DNA from: G965216905 sp965216905
GTDB taxonomy: Bacteria > Actinomycetota > Acidimicrobiia > Spongiisociales > ZC4RG35
Direction of reading: 5' to 3'
Length of the DNA stretch: 64,000 nucleotides
Assembly: GCA_965216905.1 (NCBI GenBank)
Contig: OZ244213.1
Coordinates: 3,038,001 to 3,102,000 of the forward strand
In this document: positions 41,030 to 50,480 of the stretch, piece after piece
Layout: each line of letters starts with the position of its first letter
How positions within the stretch are numbered: position 1 is the stretch's first letter
Notes under the pieces: model-generated
The model's input: only the letters and a program-made list of their open reading frames with translations
Told to the model about the DNA's origin: nothing
Databases searched by the model: none
Program-made: the position numbers and the translations under genes

Positions 41030-41755
41030 TCAAGACGATGGAGCTCGGCGGCTTGGCTCTCGGAGAGTCGGTTCGCCCGTCGAAGCGTCGGGATCGCCTA
41101 CCAGACCGGCCTCTCGGCCAAGCGAAACCACATGATCGATGACCTCGGGCAGTGACATCCCGGTGGTATCCACCGCGATGCCATCCGGCGCCATCTGCAG
41201 GGGCGAGGAACGCCGAGTCGAATCCAGCCGGTCCCTGCGGGCCAGGGCGGACTCGGTCTCTTCCGATGAGGCTCCGGATTCTCCCGCCCGCCGGCGGGCC
41301 CGTTCTTTGGGATCGGCGGTGAGGTAGACCTTGACGGGTGCCTCCGGGAACACGACGGTGCCGATGTCTCGTCCTTCGACCACCGACCCGCCAGAGGCGT
41401 TGGCCCACAGCCGCTGCATTCGCACCAGCCATGAACGGAGTTGCGGGTGTGACGAGACCTGGCTGACCAGTTGGGTGACCGCCTCCGAGCGGATGTCCAC
41501 CGTCACATCTTCGCCATCGATCGTGGTCACTCCGTCGTGTTGCTCGATGCGGTGAGGGCGGACGGCGTGCAGGACCGCCGACGGCTCGTCCGGGTCGACG
41601 TCGCCGCGCAGCACGAGCAGCGTGGCCGCCCGGTAGTAGGCGCCGGTGTCCAGGTGCTTCCAACCCAGTGCCGACGCCACTCCCCTGCTCACGGACGACT
41701 TGCCGGATCCACCGGGGCCATCGATGGCGACGACGCGCGAGCGATCGTGTTTCAT
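41030..41755 (-). CDS. cmk: Cytidylate kinase
   Basis: Phosphorylates CMP and dCMP. 241 residues. P-loop AIDGPGGSGKSSVSRG at about 10-25, LDTGAYYRAAT, and the lid GRDIGTVVFPEAPVKVYLTA. A C-terminal extension of about 15 residues rich in Arg and Ser is unusual. It overlaps aroA by four bases. Confidence 0.95.
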   Translation of the reverse strand: MKHDRSRVVAIDGPGGSGKSSVSRGVASALGWKHLDTGAYYRAATLLVLRGDVDPDEPSAVLHAVRPHRIEQHDGVTTIDGEDVTVDIRSEAVTQLVSQVSSHPQLRSWLVRMQRLWANASGGSVVEGRDIGTVVFPEAPVKVYLTADPKERARRRAGESGASSEETESALARRDRLDSTRRSSPLQMAPDGIAVDTTGMSLPEVIDHVVSLGREAGLVGDPDASTGEPTLREPSRRAPSS

Positions 41756-43008
41756 CGGCCGAGTTGCTCCAGCATCGCGAAGAACCCGGGCCAGGTCTTC
41801 GAGACGCAGCCAGGATCCACGATCTCGATACCGGAGCGCCGAAGCCCGGCCACCGCGAACGCCATGGCCATGCGGTGGTCGTCATAAGTCTGGACGGCTG
41901 CCGGCCGGGCCGGCCCCGGCTCGACGATCAGCGCATCGCCCTCCACCCGGGCGCCTGCGCCGACTCGTCGAAGCTCGGTGACCAGCGCCTGCAGGCGGTC
42001 GGTCTCTTTGTGCCGGAGCGTTCCCAACCCGGTGATCCGGGATCGTCCAGCCGCGAAGAGACAGGCGACGGCAGCTGCCAATGACGCATCGGGGGCGAGC
42101 GCCATGTCCACATCGACCGCCTCGAGCGATCCGCCTGGCCCGGCGACCGTGATGCGATCACCTCGATGCTCGACCTGGCACCCCATGGCCTCGAGAACAG
42201 GCAGCACCGCCAGATCGGGTTGGCTGGAGTTGGCCGGTATCCCGAGGACTTCGACCGCGCCGCCCGTGACCGCGGCGGCGACCAGCGGGTAGACCGCCGC
42301 AGAGGCGTCGGCCTCGATCTCCACGTGGGCCTTCCCATAGCCACCCGCCGCCACCCGAAAGCCACCCTCCTCCTCGGCGACCGAGGCGTGAAAGGACCGC
42401 ATCGTCTCGAGGGTTCCTGCGATGTATGAAGCCGAGGCGGTCCCGGGCATCGGCTCGACCAGTACCTCCTCTCCGAGCATCGGAGCGAGGAGGAGGATCG
42501 CCGACAAGAACTGGGAAGATCGTCTCCCGTCGACGGTCACCACGCCACCGCTCAGGACGCTGCGGCCGACCCGCAGCGGCAATGAATCGCCTTCGATGTG
42601 TGCCCCCAATCGGCGCAGGGCGTCGACCAGTTCGGTCATGGGCCGCTGACGCATCCTCTGGGTCCCGTCGATGTCGACGAGTGAGTCGGTGAGGGTGGCG
42701 GCCGCCGTGAGAAAGCGGGCAGTCGTGCCCGACGCCCCGGCGAAGACGGTTCCGCCCCCCAACTCGCCCGAGGTTCCGAGGACCATCCACGGGTCGTCGT
42801 TGTCTTCGACGGAGACGCCCAGGGCCCGGAGCCCGGCCCGCATCGCTTGCGTATCCTCGGCGTCCAGCGGTCCGGCGATTCGGCTGACCCCCCCAGAGGC
42901 CAGCGCAGCAGCAATCAGTGCGCGATTGGTGAGGCTCTTCGAACCAGGCGGTCTGACCACGCCGGTCACCGGGCGATCGAGCACTGTGATCGAACGGGTC
43001 TGCTCCAC
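41752..43008 (-). CDS. aroA: EPSP synthase (3-phosphoshikimate 1-carboxyvinyltransferase)
   Basis: Sixth step of the shikimate pathway. 418 residues. N-terminal PPGSKSLTNRALIAAALASGG, GASGTTARFLTA and the C-terminal LRHKETDRLQAL are diagnostic. Two-domain length is complete. It couples to cmk and lies divergent from the VanW gene. Confidence 0.95.
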   Translation of the reverse strand: MEQTRSITVLDRPVTGVVRPPGSKSLTNRALIAAALASGGVSRIAGPLDAEDTQAMRAGLRALGVSVEDNDDPWMVLGTSGELGGGTVFAGASGTTARFLTAAATLTDSLVDIDGTQRMRQRPMTELVDALRRLGAHIEGDSLPLRVGRSVLSGGVVTVDGRRSSQFLSAILLLAPMLGEEVLVEPMPGTASASYIAGTLETMRSFHASVAEEEGGFRVAAGGYGKAHVEIEADASAAVYPLVAAAVTGGAVEVLGIPANSSQPDLAVLPVLEAMGCQVEHRGDRITVAGPGGSLEAVDVDMALAPDASLAAAVACLFAAGRSRITGLGTLRHKETDRLQALVTELRRVGAGARVEGDALIVEPGPARPAAVQTYDDHRMAMAFAVAGLRRSGIEIVDPGCVSKTWPGFFAMLEQLGR

Positions 43009-43086
43009 GAGCCGATCCTAGATCTGCCGTGCTCCTGGGCCGGTTGCCAGGGATACGAACGGCACCTTCGTACCATCTCCGGCCAC

Positions 43087-44733
43087 ATGCCTCGCTGGGC
43101 CGCTCCGATCGCCGTTGTCATCTTCTCCGTTTCCGTCGTGGCGGGGGCTTTCGCTTGGGTCGAGAACCACACGGCTCACACGGTGGCTCCGAGCGTCGAG
43201 CTGGCAGGGCGACCGGTGGGCGAAATGCACGGCGACGAGCTGATTCCGATCGTCACCGACCTCGCCGACTCCATCGAGAGAACGCCGGTCTCGATTCGAT
43301 TCGCCGGCCGGTCGATCGAAACCACCGCGGGTGCGATGGGGGTGGTCGTCGGGCGTCAGGCGACGGTCGATGCGGTGATGGCCACGGGACGGCAGGGTTC
43401 ATTCCCCCAACGGATGCTGTCATGGCTGGGCACCCTGAGTGGCCCCCGGCCGGTGGCGGCCGTTTGGTCGCTCGACCTGACCGACTCCATCGAGATGCTG
43501 GAGGCGGATCCGACGGCCGTGGTCGCCGAGCCCGAAGAGCCACGCCTCGAACTCGTCGACGGAGCGTTCTCGGTCATCGCCGGCGTCGAGGGACTCGAAC
43601 TGGATCGGGACGCCACCGCAGAGTTGTTCTCGGAAGCGTTCGAACCGGAGACTTCGGTGGTCATCGCCGCTCCGACAGATCCGATCCCCACGATGCTGAG
43701 CAACGCCGATGCGGTTGCGTTCACGGAGCACCTCAACGAGGTGACCGCCGGCGGCGTGGCCATTCAGGTGTCCCAACAACGCGGGCGCATCTCCGAAGGA
43801 AGCCTTCGTGAGGCGATTCAGGTCGACGGCTGGCCGAATGCCCCCACCTTCTCCTTCCGGCCGGAGGCACTTCGCGAACGTCTGTTCCGGTTGTTCTCGG
43901 AGGTTTCCGAGCCCGGTTCCGATCCGGTGATGGAGGTCGTCGATGGTGTCCCTGTCTTGATCGAGGCCGGGACACCACCGCGCCGTTGCTGCGATCCGCG
44001 AGCGGGCGACCTGCTGGTGGAAGCCCTGGACGGCGACACCGAGCAGCCGGTGCAGATCCCGACGGTGGCTTCCGAGGAGGCGGAGGCGGTGAGCACCGGA
44101 GCCGATGTGGTGGAGGTCGTGGGTGAGTTCACGACCGAGCACCAGTGTTGCGAGTCCAGGGTGGAGAACATCCACCGGATCGCCGATCTGGTCCGCGGCG
44201 TCTATCTCCAACCGGATGAGCTGTTCTCGATCAACTCCTTCGTGGGACGCCGAACCGTCGAAAAGGGGTTCGTCTCGGCCGGGGTCATCGAACAGGGTCG
44301 GTTCACCGACGACGTCGGAGGAGGGATCAGTCAGTTCGCCACCACGTTCTTCAACGCGGCGTTCTTCGCCGGCCTCGACCTCGTCGAGTACCAGAGCCAC
44401 TCGATCTACATCCCGCGATACCCATATGGGCGGGAGGCGACGCTCTCATATCCGAAGCCCGATCTGGTCGTTCGGAACACGACCGAGTATCCGGTGCTGG
44501 TGTGGACGTCATACACGGACAGCTCCATCACGGTGAGCCTCTACTCCAGGCGCCACCTCGACGTGGTGGAGACGGGGCAGGTGCGACGGCCGGCACGGCG
44601 GTGTACCCAGGTGGAGACGTTCCGAGAACGGACGTACCCCGACGGCTCGACGATCGATGACTCCGTGATCGCGCTCTATCGCCCGGCCGAGGGTCTGGAC
44701 TGCAACGGCAATCCCACCCCTGATCGCCGCTGA
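43087..44733 (+). CDS. VanW-family envelope protein
   Basis: 548 residues with an N-terminal membrane anchor (about 3-22). Residues about 30-300 are two YoaR-like peptidoglycan-binding-type domains, and about 345-500 is the VanW domain with LFSINSFVGRRTVEKGF and DDVGGGISQFATTFFNAAFFAG. A G5-like beta region is not clearly present. Two cysteine pairs (RRCCDP and HQCCES) are notable and could form disulfides outside the cell. The role is likely in cell-wall metabolism. It is convergent with rluB. Confidence 0.88.
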   Translation: MPRWAAPIAVVIFSVSVVAGAFAWVENHTAHTVAPSVELAGRPVGEMHGDELIPIVTDLADSIERTPVSIRFAGRSIETTAGAMGVVVGRQATVDAVMATGRQGSFPQRMLSWLGTLSGPRPVAAVWSLDLTDSIEMLEADPTAVVAEPEEPRLELVDGAFSVIAGVEGLELDRDATAELFSEAFEPETSVVIAAPTDPIPTMLSNADAVAFTEHLNEVTAGGVAIQVSQQRGRISEGSLREAIQVDGWPNAPTFSFRPEALRERLFRLFSEVSEPGSDPVMEVVDGVPVLIEAGTPPRRCCDPRAGDLLVEALDGDTEQPVQIPTVASEEAEAVSTGADVVEVVGEFTTEHQCCESRVENIHRIADLVRGVYLQPDELFSINSFVGRRTVEKGFVSAGVIEQGRFTDDVGGGISQFATTFFNAAFFAGLDLVEYQSHSIYIPRYPYGREATLSYPKPDLVVRNTTEYPVLVWTSYTDSSITVSLYSRRHLDVVETGQVRRPARRCTQVETFRERTYPDGSTIDDSVIALYRPAEGLDCNGNPTPDRR

Positions 44734-44739
44734 CGCCGC

Positions 44740-45501
44740 TCATCGTCGCCCTCGGGACCGGTTTGGGTACGAACCCGGGGACGGGCCGGGATCGTGGTCG
44801 GCCGCCCTGTAGAGGGCTGACACCTCGTCCGGCGCCAGGCGCCGATGCTCTCCGGGACCAAGCCGTCGATCGACCAATGGGCCGATGGCCGTCCTCACGA
44901 GCCGAGTGACATCGAGTCCCAGGGCGGCCGCCATCCGGCGAATTTCCCGGTTTCGTCCCTCCCCCATGACCAGCTCGATCAGCGTTCGCCCGGGCCGCCG
45001 ATCGATGACTCGTGATGAGACCGCCGCAGCGGGTCCATCCTCGAGCTGCACGCCTTCGGCGAATGCTCGCACATCGCCACTCGGCACGTCCCCGTCGAGC
45101 ATGACCAGATAGGTCTTGGTGATTCCATAGCGCGGGTGCGTCACCCAGTTGGTCAGGTCTCCATCATTCGTCAGCAGCAGCAGGCCCTCACTCTCCACAT
45201 CGAGACGACCCACCGGCCAGATCCGCGTCTCGGTTGGCACGAGATCGGTCACCGTGGGGCGGTCGTGTGTGTCGTCGGTGGTGGAGATCACACCGATCGG
45301 CTTGTTGAGCACGAATGTCACCCGGTCGGGAGCGACCGGGATGCGCCGACCATCGAGCTCGACGATCGCCGCCTCGGGATCGACCCGATCACCGAGTTGC
45401 GCGATCCGCCCGTCGATGGCGATACGGCCGGCTCGGATCGCGTCCTCAGCCTTTCGACGCGACATCAGCCCCGCCGCACTCAAAGCCTTCTGCACGCGCA
45501 T
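44740..45501 (-). CDS. rluB: 23S rRNA pseudouridine synthase (RluB type)
   Basis: 253 residues from the ATG at 45501 (MRVQKALSAAGLMSRRKAED). An S4 RNA-binding domain (1-60) is followed by the RsuA/RluB catalytic domain with the aspartate in VGRLDVESEGLLLLTNDG. It modifies rRNA. The longer frame to 45630 is rejected because it lies within scpB. It follows scpB after 13 bp. Confidence 0.93.
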   Translation of the reverse strand: MRVQKALSAAGLMSRRKAEDAIRAGRIAIDGRIAQLGDRVDPEAAIVELDGRRIPVAPDRVTFVLNKPIGVISTTDDTHDRPTVTDLVPTETRIWPVGRLDVESEGLLLLTNDGDLTNWVTHPRYGITKTYLVMLDGDVPSGDVRAFAEGVQLEDGPAAAVSSRVIDRRPGRTLIELVMGEGRNREIRRMAAALGLDVTRLVRTAIGPLVDRRLGPGEHRRLAPDEVSALYRAADHDPGPSPGSYPNRSRGRR

Positions 45502-45514
45502 GGGAGCCGCCACG

Positions 45515-46090
45515 TCAATCCGACTCGAGAGACTCCGGTCCGGCCCGGAACGTCTCCTCGAGCGCCTCGACAACCGTGGCCGGCGGGACATGGTCCGCCA
45601 GCGGCGGGAGTGCAGAGATATCGTCGACACCGAGTTTCTCCAAGAACAGCTCGGTGGTTCGATACACGGCCGGGTTCCCGGGGGTTGGCAATCGTCCCGC
45701 CTCCTCGATCAGCCCGAGCCGCTCCAGACTTCGAATCGACGAGTCCGAGTCCACTCCCCTGATCTCGGCCACCTGCGCCCTGGAAACGGGCTGGCGATAT
45801 GCGACGACCGCGAGCACCTCGAGTCCGGCCGGCGAGATCCGGCGGGCCGTCGCCGACGATGCGAAGCGTTCGAGGAACGGATATGCCTCGGGCCGGGATG
45901 CCAGCCGCCAGCCGCCCGCGGCACGGATGACGCACAGGCCGCTTCCCTCCCGGTCCAGTCGCGCCTCGAGTCGCCCGATCGCCTCGTCAACCTGGTCATG
46001 GCCGATCTCCAGCACCTCGGCCAGTTCGTTGATGGGAACGGGTGACTCGGTCACGAACAGGATTGCCTCCAACGCCGCCACATGGTCCAT
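45515..46090 (-). CDS. scpB: Segregation and condensation protein B
   Basis: 191 residues from the ATG at 46090 (MDHVAALEAILFVTESP). Tandem winged-helix domains are visible, including RRISPAGLEVLAVVAYRQPVSR and the GRLPTPGNPAVYRTTELFLEKL end. Partner of ScpA in the SMC complex. The start shares one base with the scpA stop (TGATG). Confidence 0.94.
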   Translation of the reverse strand: MDHVAALEAILFVTESPVPINELAEVLEIGHDQVDEAIGRLEARLDREGSGLCVIRAAGGWRLASRPEAYPFLERFASSATARRISPAGLEVLAVVAYRQPVSRAQVAEIRGVDSDSSIRSLERLGLIEEAGRLPTPGNPAVYRTTELFLEKLGVDDISALPPLADHVPPATVVEALEETFRAGPESLESD

Positions 46091-46848
46091 CACCACTCCG
46101 ACACCAGTCCTTCTCCCGAGACACCGGGACGGTGGCGAACCGAGATCTCCGACAGCCAGTCGTCTTGGGCAACCTCGACCATGCCCCACCTGGCCAGCTC
46201 CAACAGCGCCAAGAAGTACGCCGCGATCTCCACGCGTCGTGTGCAGTGGTCGACGAGGACCTCGAAGGTGGTCTCGGCGACGTCGGCCACCCGGACCCGG
46301 AGTTCATCGATCGCCGACTGGACGGACGGAAGTTCGAGGTCGAGGTGATCCAGCTCCGGCTCTGCCTCGGCTGCCTGGAAGACGCGCTGGGCGATCGCCC
46401 GCAAACCGGCAGGGTCGACCGGCACAATGACCTCCGGCGGCGGGGTTCGGATCTCCTGATCCAACCCGGCGAGCCGGGGCACAAAGCGATTGGCAGCCTG
46501 CATCCTCGCGGCGATGACGGCCGCGACGTCTTTGAAGGTCACGCACATCAGGAGTCGATGAAGAAGCCGGTCACGCTCCTCCATCAGCTCCAACTCCTCA
46601 TCTAGGTCGATCTCGACATCGTCGGGAAGCAACCGCCGCACCTTCAGCTGGATCAACGTCGATGCGATGAGCAGGAACTCGCTCGTCACATCGAGGTCGA
46701 GCTGTTTCATCTCCTCGAGGTGGCCGAGGTACTCGTTCACCAAGTCGCTCAGACTCACGGCGGTGACGTCGACCTGATGTCGCGTGATGAGCTGTAACAG
46801 CAGATCCAGTGGCCCCTCGAAGACCGCCGTCCGTACGTGATAGGCCAT
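46090..46848 (-). CDS. scpA: Segregation and condensation protein A
   Basis: 252 residues from the ATG at 46848. N-terminal FEGPLDLLLQLI and DLVNEYLGHLEEM bind SMC, and the C-terminal winged helix ends near WLSEISV. It is the kleisin of the bacterial condensin. The longer frame to 47118 runs over the HD gene and is rejected. No parA is adjacent, unlike the mycobacterial order. Confidence 0.94.
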   Translation of the reverse strand: MAYHVRTAVFEGPLDLLLQLITRHQVDVTAVSLSDLVNEYLGHLEEMKQLDLDVTSEFLLIASTLIQLKVRRLLPDDVEIDLDEELELMEERDRLLHRLLMCVTFKDVAAVIAARMQAANRFVPRLAGLDQEIRTPPPEVIVPVDPAGLRAIAQRVFQAAEAEPELDHLDLELPSVQSAIDELRVRVADVAETTFEVLVDHCTRRVEIAAYFLALLELARWGMVEVAQDDWLSEISVRHRPGVSGEGLVSEW

Positions 46849-46897
46849 CAGCGCGGCCGCCTCCCGCCAGCGGGCGAATTGGATTGCCTGACCGATG

Positions 46898-47449
46898 TCA
46901 CGGCTGATGTTCTCCGAGTCGAGGGCCCGGCGAGTCAGGGTATCGGATTTGGAATCGGCGTCGACGGATCCTGGCGGTGTCGGCACGCTGCAGGAGTTCC
47001 CAATCGACCGGATCGAAGTCGGCGGGACGACGCCCGTGGTGGGCGTCGGCGAAGGCCACGACGATCGGTTCGGCGCCGGCTCGCCGCAGATCCGCAGCAC
47101 CGAGGGGGCCGTGATCACGGTAGGCCGCCATCCGCGCCGGTAATGGCAGCCCGGTGCGCTCCCAGAGCGAGGCGATCACCCGTCCGACCGCCCCCAGCCG
47201 AGCGTGGCGTTTGCCGATGTCGTGCAGCAGGGCCGCTCTCACCAGATCGGTCCGGTCCCGATGCGACGCTGCGATCGCCATCGCCGACTCCAAGCCGTGT
47301 CGCTGATCGGCCTTCGACTGCTCCAAAAACAACGGAAGCTCCGCCGGCCGAAGCCAAGACGAGACGACCATTCGCTCTCGAGGGCCGAGGGGCCGGGCCG
47401 ACACCACGTCCACGAAGCGAGCGGCGAGATGGAACCATGATCCAGCCAC
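46898..47449 (-). CDS. HD-domain protein
   Basis: 183 residues from a GTG at 47449, with GCGAGGG eight bases upstream; the frame continues to 47731 but overlaps the DksA-like gene. The HD motif is in ALLHDIGKRHARLG, and YRDHG and DAHHGRR complete the metal site. Probably a phosphohydrolase on a nucleotide. Similar small HD proteins occur in many actinobacteria. Confidence 0.75.
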   Translation of the reverse strand: MAGSWFHLAARFVDVVSARPLGPRERMVVSSWLRPAELPLFLEQSKADQRHGLESAMAIAASHRDRTDLVRAALLHDIGKRHARLGAVGRVIASLWERTGLPLPARMAAYRDHGPLGAADLRRAGAEPIVVAFADAHHGRRPADFDPVDWELLQRADTARIRRRRFQIRYPDSPGPRLGEHQP

Positions 47450-47504
47450 CGATCGAACCCTCGCTACCGAACGTCTGAGGCCACCGACGGCTCCGCCGGT
47501 CGCA

Positions 47505-47858
47505 TCATGCAGAGCGCTTCGACTTGCAGTCGATGCAATAGATCGATGCGGGCCGTGCCTCGAGTCGGGCGTCGCCGATCTCGGAGCCACACGAGGCACA
47601 GACGCCGTAGGAGCCTTCTTCGAGCCGGGCCAAGGCGGCGTCGACGGAGTCGAGCTGCGACTTGAGAGACTCGACCACACCCAAGCGTTCGGTCCGCTCG
47701 GCGGTCGCGGCTCCGGCGTCTGCGAAGCCATCGCCGAAATCGAGGTCCGGACGCAGGTCTCCGGCCTCGTTGGCTCCCATCTCGGCGAGCTGTTCCACCA
47801 GGGTGGCTCGCTCCTTCGTCAGGGCGTCTCTTGCTGTACTCGCGTCGAATGCGGTCAT
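47505..47858 (-). CDS. TraR/DksA-type zinc-finger protein
   Basis: 117 residues. An N-terminal coiled coil (about 10-75) is followed by a C4 zinc finger, CASCG at about 88 and CIDC near the end. The shape fits DksA/RbpA-like proteins that enter the RNA polymerase secondary channel. The helix tip lacks a clear DxxDxA motif, so transcription control is likely but unproved. Confidence 0.82.
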   Translation of the reverse strand: MTAFDASTARDALTKERATLVEQLAEMGANEAGDLRPDLDFGDGFADAGAATAERTERLGVVESLKSQLDSVDAALARLEEGSYGVCASCGSEIGDARLEARPASIYCIDCKSKRSA

Positions 47859-47915
47859 TCGGGCATCTCACCTGTCGATCTACTCACACTGACACCCGCT
47901 CGAAACCGGCACCGC

Positions 47916-47941
47916 ATGCATCGTCACGGGATGCATCGTCA
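47916..47941. repeat. Short direct repeat ATGCATCGTCA x2
   Basis: The 11-bp unit occurs at 47916-47926 and 47931-47941, the second over the xerD stop. No function seen. Confidence 0.6.
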
Positions 47942-48814
47942 ACGGCTGCGCGGATGGGCCTGCACATACACCTCGTGAAGATGAGTCGGACTCACCCGGG
48001 TGTAGACCTGTGTGGTGGACACGTTAGCGTGGCCGAGCATCTCCTGGACAGAACGCAGATCGGCTCCCCCCTCGATCATGTGGGTCGCAGCCGAGTGGCG
48101 GAGCACATGCGGAGAGATTCGCTCCGGCGAGATCCCGACGGTGACCCCCCACTTCTTGACCAGGGCGAACACGGCCTGCCGGGTCAGACGCCTGCCCCGC
48201 AGACTGACGAAGACGGCCGGCTCGGTTGACGCTGCCACCTCCAGCCGGGCGTGAAGCCAAGGAGAAATGGCCTCGCACGCCTTGATGCCGAGCGGGACCA
48301 GCCGTTGGGTGTTGCCCTTGCCGTGGACCACGGCCACCCGGTCGGTGAGGTCGAGGTCTGCGACGTCGAGCGCAATCGCTTCGGACACTCTGGCCCCGGT
48401 TCCGTAGAGAAACTCCAAGATGGCGCGGTCGCGGCAGCCGGCCACCGTGCCATCGTTCGGCGCTTCGACCAGTCGGATCGCTTCGGCCACCGTCAGCGCC
48501 TTCGGAATCGGTTCGGATCGCCTGGCGCGTCCCACTGCGACCGTGGGATCCTCGGAGGCGAGCCCCTCATCCGTCATGAAACGGTGAAGTCCCCGCACCG
48601 CCGCCATCTTTCTGGCGATCGTGGCAGCTGCCAGGTCCGAACGGTCCATGGCCGCCAGGAACCCTTCCACGAGCGGCGGGGTCGGTTCGCGTCCATCGAG
48701 GAAGGTCACATACTGACGCAGGTCTCGCCGGTAGGCAGCCAGCGTGTTGGGGGCCAGCCCCCGCTCGACACGAGCCGATGCCAGGAACTCGGCAACGGCC
48801 CGCTCCAGCTGCAT
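47939..48814 (-). CDS. xerD: Site-specific tyrosine recombinase XerD
   Basis: 291 residues from the ATG at 48814. A SAM-like N-terminal domain and the catalytic set R (GARVSEAIAL), K (HGKGNTQR), H-X-X-R (PHVLRHSAATHM), H (LGHANVSTTQVY) and Y are complete. It resolves chromosome dimers at dif. Position in the pyrG/scp block marks it as the housekeeping XerD, not a phage integrase. Confidence 0.95.
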   Translation of the reverse strand: MQLERAVAEFLASARVERGLAPNTLAAYRRDLRQYVTFLDGREPTPPLVEGFLAAMDRSDLAAATIARKMAAVRGLHRFMTDEGLASEDPTVAVGRARRSEPIPKALTVAEAIRLVEAPNDGTVAGCRDRAILEFLYGTGARVSEAIALDVADLDLTDRVAVVHGKGNTQRLVPLGIKACEAISPWLHARLEVAASTEPAVFVSLRGRRLTRQAVFALVKKWGVTVGISPERISPHVLRHSAATHMIEGGADLRSVQEMLGHANVSTTQVYTRVSPTHLHEVYVQAHPRSR

Positions 48815-48819
48815 GCGAT

Positions 48820-49938
48820 CTAGGAGGCCAGGGCAATGTCCGGATCGACGTGCTCCTTGCCCAGGCTCTCGGCAACCGCCGGGTGGGTGATCCACGAATC
48901 GACCACGTTCAGACCCGGACGCAATTCCCGGAACCGGGTGACCGCGTCGCGGACGCCCAGATCCGCCAACGCCACTGCATACGGAAGGGTGGCGTTGGTG
49001 AGCGCATAGGTCGACGTGTGCGGAACGGCGCCGGGGATGTTTCCAACGGCATAGTGGATCACGTCGTGGACCGCGTAGACCGGATCCTCATGCGTGGTCT
49101 CGTGGCTCGTTTCGAAGCACCCGCCCTGGTCGATGGCGATGTCGACGAGCACCGCTCCGCGACGCATGGCCCGGACCATGTCGTCGGTCACGAGCTTGGG
49201 CGCCGACGCCCCCGGGATGAGCACCGAGCCGATGACGAGGTCGGCATCGATGACCTGCTCTTCGAGTGTCAGGCGATTCGATGCCATCGTCACCAGCCCT
49301 CCTCGATAGATGGCATCCAGCTCCCGAAGTCGTGCCAGGTTGCGATCGATCACGACCACATGAGCCTCCAACCCGACGGCCATGGTTGCGGCGTTCGATC
49401 CGGAGACGCCGCCCCCGATGATGACGACCTTGCCCGGTCGTACCCCGGTCACTCCGCCCAGGAGAATTCCCCGCCCGCCCTTCGCCTTCTCGAGGAAATG
49501 GGCACCCGCTTGGACGGACATCCGCCCGGCGACTTCCGACATCGGCGCGAGCAAGGGCAGTGACCGATCAGCCAGTTGCACGGTCTCGTACGCGATGGCG
49601 GTGATACCGCGCGACAGGAGGCCTTCGGCAAGATCCGGATACGCCGCCAGGTGGAGATACGTGAACAGCACCTGCCCTGGCCGGAACCGGCTCACTTCTT
49701 CCGGTTGCGGCTCCTTGACCTTGAGGATCATGTCCGCTTCGCCGAACACGTCGTCGGCCGTCGAGACGATCTCCGCTCCCTGGGCCTCGTACTCCTCGTC
49801 GTGGATCGTCGAGCCTTCGCCGGCTTGTGTCTCGATGACCACTCGATGTCCGTGCTCGACCAATTCCCGGACTCCAACCGGTGTGATCGCAACCCGAAAC
49901 TCGGCCTGCTTCACCTCACGTGGCACCCCGACGATCAA
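48820..49938 (-). CDS. ald: Alanine dehydrogenase
   Basis: Interconverts L-alanine and pyruvate plus ammonia with NAD. 372 residues from a TTG at 49938 that overlaps the nudix stop (TTGA) and has GAGGAG six bases upstream. The GTG at 49962 is possible but would overlap more. REVKQAEFRVAITP, KVKEPQPEE and the Rossmann motif IIGGGVSGSNAA are present; length matches the family. Confidence 0.93.
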   Translation of the reverse strand: MIVGVPREVKQAEFRVAITPVGVRELVEHGHRVVIETQAGEGSTIHDEEYEAQGAEIVSTADDVFGEADMILKVKEPQPEEVSRFRPGQVLFTYLHLAAYPDLAEGLLSRGITAIAYETVQLADRSLPLLAPMSEVAGRMSVQAGAHFLEKAKGGRGILLGGVTGVRPGKVVIIGGGVSGSNAATMAVGLEAHVVVIDRNLARLRELDAIYRGGLVTMASNRLTLEEQVIDADLVIGSVLIPGASAPKLVTDDMVRAMRRGAVLVDIAIDQGGCFETSHETTHEDPVYAVHDVIHYAVGNIPGAVPHTSTYALTNATLPYAVALADLGVRDAVTRFRELRPGLNVVDSWITHPAVAESLGKEHVDPDIALAS

Positions 49939-50480
49939 TTTCGGCTCCTCGCTGTCGTCCACCGAAGAAGGGCGATCTGCGTCTTGGCATCGGTGATGAC
50001 ACCGGACCCGATCATCGAGCGCGCCTCCTCCAATCCCAGCCGGATCGACTCGGCATGGCGCTCTTCGGCGCCGTCCGGTCGACGATCCGTCTCGGCGACG
50101 ATACCCGTTGCTACGAAGAGGTGTATGACCTCGTCGGTGTAGCCCGGAGAAGGGAGGAGGGTGCCGAGCGAGGTCAGGTGTTCAGCCGTGTATCCGAGCT
50201 CCTCGACCAACTCCCTCCGAGCGGCGTCCTCCGGTTTCTCGTCGGCTCGGTCCAGCTTCCCGGCCGGAATCTCGAGGAGTTCGGTCTCCACCGCCACCCG
50301 ATACTGGCGGACGAGTATGACGTCCGACCCGATCACCGGAAGAATGCCGACGCCCCCCGGATGGCGGACCACGTCGCGCCGGACTCGCGATCCATCGGGT
50401 GCCTCCAGAGCGACCGATTGCAGACGCAGCAGCACGCCACTGCCAATCGTCTCCTCTGCTCCGACCCGGAATCCACTCAC
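49935..50480 (-). CDS. Nudix hydrolase, ADP-ribose pyrophosphatase-like
   Basis: 181 residues. Nudix box GKLDRADEKPEDAARRELVEELGY, given here in parts, has the REL-EE-G core. VRQYRVAVETELLEIPAG is typical of ADP-ribose pyrophosphatases. Start overlaps pyrG stop by four bases; stop overlaps ald start. Corresponds to Rv1700 in position. Confidence 0.9.
   Translation of the reverse strand: MSGFRVGAEETIGSGVLLRLQSVALEAPDGSRVRRDVVRHPGGVGILPVIGSDVILVRQYRVAVETELLEIPAGKLDRADEKPEDAARRELVEELGYTAEHLTSLGTLLPSPGYTDEVIHLFVATGIVAETDRRPDGAEERHAESIRLGLEEARSMIGSGVITDAKTQIALLRWTTARSRN

Noticed and set aside
46849..47118. Extended N-terminus for ScpA to 47118
   Set aside because: It overlaps the HD-domain gene in another frame and has no homology to the ScpA start.
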